NCBI GenBank assembly: GCA_003990745.1
Contig: RBNI01006194.1
Span: 1-11,616, forward strand
Direction of reading: 5' to 3'
Source: Jimgerdemannia flammicorona
Taxonomy: Eukaryota > Mucoromycota > Endogonomycetes > Endogonales > Endogonaceae
Length of the DNA stretch: 11,616 nucleotides
Made by a program: the position numbers and the translations under genes. The notes beneath the pieces were generated by a model. It saw only the letters and a list, made by a program, of their open reading frames with translations, was not told where the DNA came from and ran no database searches. Position 1 is the stretch's first letter. The number at the start of each line of letters is the position of its first letter. Positions 8,331 to 11,616 of the stretch are shown here, piece by piece.

Positions 8331-9180
8331 ATATGGGACAGTTCTGCCAAAAGAGTGGTGGTGTGGATTGATACAGAAGTGGGAGAATGCCTTAGTGGGC
8401 TGGTCTGGGAGAGGCTTCTCTCTGGTTGGGAGGATTGTAGTCTTGAATGTATATTGGTTACTGAAGCTGTGGTACTTGGGGTACCACCTGGACTTTCTAG
8501 GATAGGTGGTACAGAAACTGAAGAAGGTGGTCGAAGGATGGCTATAGCAGGGAAGGAGATCACAGATTAGTTGGGAGATAATGGTGATGCTGAAGGCAGA
8601 TGGAGATCTGGGGCTAGTGGACTTTAGAAGGCGGCTGAAGGCACTTCGGGGCTAGTGGGGTTGTCAAATGGCAGAATTAGGAGGGGAGAGCTGGAGCAAA
8701 CTGGCTATAGATAACTGGGAAGTTAGGTTCTGCCCCTGGAGTGAGATTTGGAAGGATATGCGAGGTTTGCTCCAGGTTGGAAGGGTTGGCAGGTTGCGCT
8801 ATCAGGGATTCTGGTGGGGCATTGTGGAAGCTTGGCTAGCAATGGGGCTCACAGGCCCAGAACCTGGCGAAGAAGAGGAGAACCCAGAACTGCAATAGTG
8901 GCATTTTGGTGGGATTCGTATTGGTGGCCACCTGTTGGTAGAATACTCTTTAACCGGGGCAATGGAGTGGATCCAGATGGGTCTGCTGGAGAGGTGGCCA
9001 GTTGGTTGGCAGAAGGCTGGGTTTGGAGAAGAGTGGGAGTGGGGTCAGATTTGGGGTTGGGGGACCTCGCTGCTCAAGATTGTCCCACCTAAGTTCTGGG
9101 TGGTATGGTGGTGATTTTTGCAGAGGAATGTCATACTGGGGTATAGGACAGGGTAGATGGTAGAGGAAGGTGTAAGGGAA

Positions 9181-9246
9181 TGTGAGTGGTGTTGTGAGCT
9201 GGATGGGGGAGTAGTGCAGATGCCGGAGCATGTTCTGGCAGCTTGT
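9181..9246 (+). other. C-terminal CCHC knuckle of ORF2
   Basis: CEWC at 9181-9192, His at 9229-9231 and Cys at 9244-9246 in the context MPEHVLAACP match the cysteine-histidine motif commonly found after the reverse transcriptase in non-LTR elements. Confidence 0.75.
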
Positions 9247-9742
9247 CCAGGGGTTGAAGGATTTTGGCAGACATTAGAAGGATATTGGGGGGAAGAGAGT
9301 GAGCAGGCTGGGGGTTCCACTTGTCAGGTGATCAAGCATCAACTGGTGGGAGAAATTGGGGACATCTGGGGAGGCCTGGGTCGGATTATCGGCATCTGGA
9401 TACTTATGGCAGTGCACTGGCGATAGGTGTTCAAGAGAGATCCTTGGATGGGAATTGGAGAATTGGTGGAGTGGTGGAAGGGACTACTCTTAGAAGTAGT
9501 GCAAGGGTGGTGGTATCAGGGGAAGAGGCACCAGTTGGGGGCCATGAAAAAGGTGTTAGACATTGTCTAGAGGAGTCAGGAGTGCCTCATACTTGGTGAG
9601 AAGGAGGTGAGGTGGAAAGAAGGTGTGGGCTGAAGGGCCCTTCCTTATATTTTTATTAGGAGTTGGCTGAAGGATTCTATGTCTGTATATTTATGATGCT
9701 AGTAGTGGTTTGTGGGTCTTGTTATTGCATTAGATAGTTCAT

Positions 9743-9748
9743 AATAAA
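9743..9748 (+). terminator. AATAAA polyadenylation signal of the LINE
   Basis: A canonical AATAAA lies 18 nt before the poly(A) tail starts at 9766, as expected for a processed Pol II LINE transcript that was copied back into DNA. Confidence 0.8.
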
Positions 9749-9762
9749 GGAGTCCAAGAGAC

Positions 9763-9765
<3 letters not shown>

Positions 9766-9818
<53 letters not shown>
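9766..9818 (+). repeat. LINE poly(A) tail, 53 A
   Basis: Uninterrupted A-run between the 3' UTR and the right target duplication. Its length and purity suggest a recent insertion, since such tails shorten and collect substitutions quickly. The last A may belong to the duplication. Confidence 0.93.
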
Positions 9819-9821
<3 letters not shown>

Positions 9822-9832
9822 GAGTTTTTGAA
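9819..9832 (+). repeat. Target-site duplication, right copy
   Basis: GCTGAGTTTTTGAA, identical to 3958-3971. The pre-insertion site is recovered by joining 3971 to 9833, both in the same AT-rich DNA. Confidence 0.93.
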
Positions 9833-9965
9833 TAATAATTATTAGCTCACTATTTGTTCTTTTAATTACTTTAATAATTAAATTAAAAGTTATTATAAAA
9901 ATAATATTCAAATTTCTAAGTAATGTAATATGTTCACTTTGTCTAATTTTATTACAGAATATCTC
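9833..9965 (+). repeat. Left arm (part 2) of AT-rich inverted element
   Basis: Continuation of the arm interrupted by the LINE. Joined across the empty site, the left copy has the same spacing from the shared IKALNIYYLE block to the centre (about 270 nt) as the right copy (about 300 nt). No gene is seen in it. The minus-strand poly-Phe frame over the tail is an artefact of the poly(A). Confidence 0.65.
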
Positions 9966-10019
9966 ATATAATATAGAGTATACTATAACAAAACCAGACA
10001 AGGTGAATATGTAATATAA
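9921..10019. repeat. Imperfect palindrome at the centre of the inverted element
   Basis: Arms of about 45 bp (9921-9965 and 9975-10019) are inverted copies around an ATATAATAT core. Key shared stretch: TTCACYTTGTCTRRTTTTRTTAYAG. In a hand alignment most mismatches are transitions. It may be the meeting point of two element termini in tail-to-tail orientation. Confidence 0.72.
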
Positions 10020-10401
10020 TTTGATATATCAGCTTAAAGATTTATTTTTACTATTTTACTTATTGCTTTTTAATAATAAGAAGGATATAATAGAAGTCTA
10101 CAAGAAAAAGAAGACCATAAATAAAACCAGCTTTGTCTCAATTTTTTTTACTTATTCACTGATTATACTAAAGCAATCTTCACTTCTTTTCTACTTCTAA
10201 CTCTTCTTATTTTTGTTAATATTCTACTATAGCTTTGACAAAGTCTTCATTTTTTAAATTATTGATACTAGTTTCTAGATAATAAATATTCAGAGCTTTG
10301 ATATCTGTTTAGAGCATAATTGAGTAGAATATGAATTTTCTCAAGAAAAGTTTTTTTTTACTTTTTATAATATAACTAGATTATTATCAATAAAAATATC
10401 A

Positions 10402-10908
10402 AAATCTAGAGTATTTTCTTTCATTTACACCTATCTTAGATTGATACTGTGGAAAATAACTAAAAGTTTTCTTAAACTTCTTAAGATTACTACTATTATT
10501 AGAATATTTCTCTTTTATAGCAGTAGTTAAAATAATCAATTTTTCAACCAGATCTTCTTTTAAGAATAATAGCAGTTCTTTGACTATGGAAAGAGAAGCA
10601 GTATAATTATAGAAACCAAATTGATCACTATAATGATTCTTTTGCTTTATTTTTCATCTTTTCTTTTGATTAAATAATGACTTTATATTTATTATCTCAT
10701 TTTTATTACTTATATCAATATAAGAATAATCTCATCACTTTTGGTTATTATTTATTTTACTTTTGAAACTTAAAGTAAAGCCATCAAGATTATAAAGTTT
10801 AATTTCTACTTTATTCTAAATTTTTTTAAAATACTTCTTAAAGATATTTTTTTCTAGTTTACTTTTTAAAAAAGAAATAGCTTGAAAGATATCAAATATT
10901 TGTCCTAA
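10402..10908 (-). pseudogene. AT-shifted coding relic, main frame
   Basis: In one minus-strand frame, 84 codons (10653-10402) are stop-free, from KIKQKNHYSDQF to GVNERKYSRF, although AT-rich DNA of this kind should stop about every 11 codons. The same frame upstream to about 10908 has only scattered stops (including segments LGQIFDIFQAISFLKSK and VEIKLYNLDGFTLSFKSK), and downstream it continues to IKALNIYYLE at 10302-10273, the peptide shared with the left copy. The composition is Lys/Asn/Ile/Leu/Ser-rich with KFKKTFSYFPQYQSK. No start codon opens the 84-codon run. I do not recognise the family. It is likely the body of an element-encoded protein after massive C-to-T and G-to-A change. Confidence 0.5.
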
Positions 10909-11063
10909 TTACAAATAATTTTTAACTTTCTCTCTTTACTCTTTGATAAAAATATAGAAAGAGTTAATTTTATTTTATTTATTTATGTTTTTATAACTTC
11001 AGTAATATAAATAATTTTATTTATTGACTATATAACTTTAGATAAGTAATATCTTTAAATTCA

Positions 11064-11270
11064 TTTTTGATAAATATGTGAATATTGTAATAAAGATATT
11101 TCTAATATTTCAATTTTATAAGAGAAGGCACTAATACTGAAAATGATAAAACTTTGACTTTTTATATATATAGCTTTTAGAGTCTCAGATTTCTTAGTCT
11201 TTATTAATTTAAATTCTTAAAAAAGATCATTAGCAAATTCTTGAAATTTAATCATACTGAGATTAGTACT
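11064..11270 (-). pseudogene. AT-shifted coding relic, upstream segment in another frame
   Basis: A second stop-poor minus-strand stretch reads TNLSMIKFQEFANDLF, a stop at 11219-11217, then 51 open codons (11216-11064) beginning EFKLIKTKKSETLKAIYIK and ending in LLQYSHIYQK. It differs in frame from the 10402-10908 relic, so at least one indel or an intron separates them. Probably the N-terminal part of the same lost gene. Family unknown. Confidence 0.35.
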
Positions 11271-11568
11271 AGTGAAAAGAAAATATTAAAACTTCTACAT
11301 ATTAGATAGCTTCTTATAATATTAAAATATTGAATATCTTTACTATCATTATAATACTGAGTCTTATTTAGTTTAGTGATACTAGATTTTTCTACTACTT
11401 CAATTATATGGTTAATATAATCTACTGTGATCTTATAATAAAACTATTTAATCAAGTTAAAACTACTATTATATTTAAATTTAATAGTCTGAAACCACAG
11501 AGTTTAATTTAATACTTTTATAATACTAAATATAAATAAAACTAAAGAGTAGTATTGTTTTTGTTTTG

Positions 11569-11570
<2 letters not shown>

Positions 11571-11616
<46 letters not shown>
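11571..11616 (-). repeat. Poly(T) run at window end
   Basis: Forty-six T residues close the window. On the minus strand this is a poly(A) tail, fitting a second retroelement lying to the right in the opposite orientation. A contig break at a homopolymer is also possible. Confidence 0.55.

Larger units (their letters stand above)
5998..9633 (+). pseudogene. LINE ORF2: endonuclease-reverse transcriptase, 19 premature stops
   Basis: One continuous frame (+1) starts at ATG 5998 and contains all expected motifs. Endonuclease: SLNVNGL, FLQD, GGDFN (6406-6420), TRWHP, GTRIDWIL and SDH (6682-6690). Reverse transcriptase: SPGEDGLP, NWRPIILLNVD, GFVKGRQI, FLDQEKAYDRV (from 7816), GDPLSPLLY after a stop at 7999, and FVDD (8116-8127). 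C-terminus: C-x2-C-x12-H-x4-C at 9181-9246. Stops: TAG at 6154, 6193, 6691, 7999, 8503, 8545, 8653, 8896, 9154, 9424, 9568; TGA at 6379, 6490, 6679, 6748, 7744, 9112; TAA at 6544, 7252. No frameshift was found across 3.6 kb. The natural end is TGA at 9631 or, if that is another mutation, TGA at 9694. Intact protein would nick target DNA and copy LINE RNA; this one cannot be full-length. Confidence 0.9.
3972..9818 (+). mobile_element. Full-length APE-type LINE (non-LTR retrotransposon), defective
   Basis: The element is 5847 bp and bounded by the 14-bp direct repeats. Order: 5' UTR (3972-4142), ORF1 gag-like region (4143-5985), 12-nt spacer, ORF2 with apurinic endonuclease, reverse transcriptase and C-terminal CCHC knuckle (5998-9633 or 9696), 3' UTR with AATAAA, and poly(A). 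No RNase H domain is evident. The sense strand is strongly purine-rich. The architecture fits L1-like or Tad-like fungal LINEs; clade assignment needs a phylogeny. A complete 5' end, a perfect duplication and a 53-nt tail mark a structurally complete and probably recent insertion, yet both ORFs are disabled, so it could only have moved with protein supplied in trans or been mutated after insertion. Confidence 0.93.
9975..11570 (-). mobile_element. Right copy of unidentified AT-rich element, inverted
   Basis: Very AT-rich DNA whose inner 500 bp mirrors the left arm. The rest (to 11570) has no partner in the window because the left copy is truncated. Stop-poor stretches on the minus strand mark a former coding region. 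No terminal inverted repeat, target duplication or known transposase motif was recognised, so mobile is an inference from repetition and inverted copies. It could also be a duplicated non-mobile gene relic. Confidence 0.5.

Noticed and set aside
5998..9633. Reassigned stop codon (for example TAG as Gln or Trp) to explain the open ORF2
   Set aside because: All three stop codons occur in the frame, expected residues differ (Trp, Gln, Arg), and the second LINE copy has ordinary TGG or CAA at several of the same sites. Mutation explains it better.
9762..10001. 79-codon minus-strand ORF with a poly-Phe end
   Set aside because: It reads through the LINE poly(A) tail and AT-rich DNA; not a gene.
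9833..11570. Mitochondrial insertion (NUMT), suggested by high AT content and TGA codons in the open frame
   Set aside because: No mitochondrial protein or rRNA/tRNA was recognised, TAA and TAG also interrupt the frame, and the inverted-copy structure fits a nuclear repeat better.

Overview
The window looks like nuclear DNA of a filamentous fungus. The clues are a GTRNGT-type donor with a GCTAAC branch site in one broken gene, a Crinkler-type N-terminal domain joined to a protein kinase, an ankyrin-repeat remnant, an APE-type non-LTR retrotransposon, and sharp alternation between GC-balanced and very AT-rich DNA. Phylum cannot be fixed from the sequence. An oomycete source is possible but fits the AT-rich blocks less well. 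I see no intact cellular gene: the window is a transposon graveyard with one degraded effector-like gene.

Layout. 1-17 is a poly(A) run at the window edge. It is followed at 18 to about 815 by an old fragment of a LINE reverse-transcriptase ORF, plus strand. An antisense ankyrin-repeat remnant (about 889-1014) runs into a degenerate minisatellite (1005-1345), a perfect 24-bp AT palindrome (1370-1393) and a CATCTG-rich stretch (1420-1580). On the minus strand, 3282 down to 1862 is a Crinkler-like gene with a CK1-like kinase domain and one likely intron, broken by frameshifts and a stop.

From about 3650 to 11570 the DNA is AT-rich. It holds two facing copies of an unidentified degraded element, centred near 9970. 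The left copy is split by a full-length 5.85-kb LINE (3972-9818) with a 14-bp perfect target-site duplication (3958-3971 and 9819-9832), a 5' UTR, ORF1, a 12-nt gap, ORF2 (endonuclease, reverse transcriptase, C-terminal CCHC knuckle), an AATAAA signal and a 53-nt poly(A) tail. ORF2 carries 19 premature stops but no frameshift. The right copy carries long stop-poor stretches on the minus strand that look like a heavily AT-shifted coding region of unknown family. The window ends in 46 T (11571-11616).

Main conclusions: (1) a structurally fresh LINE insertion that is nonetheless riddled with transition-type nonsense codons; direct comparison with the older copy at 18-815 shows nine reciprocal stop/sense pairs, each one transition apart, which points to RIP-like or deamination-type mutation; (2) a Crinkler-kinase pseudogene beside transposons; (3) an undescribed AT-rich inverted element that served as the LINE target.
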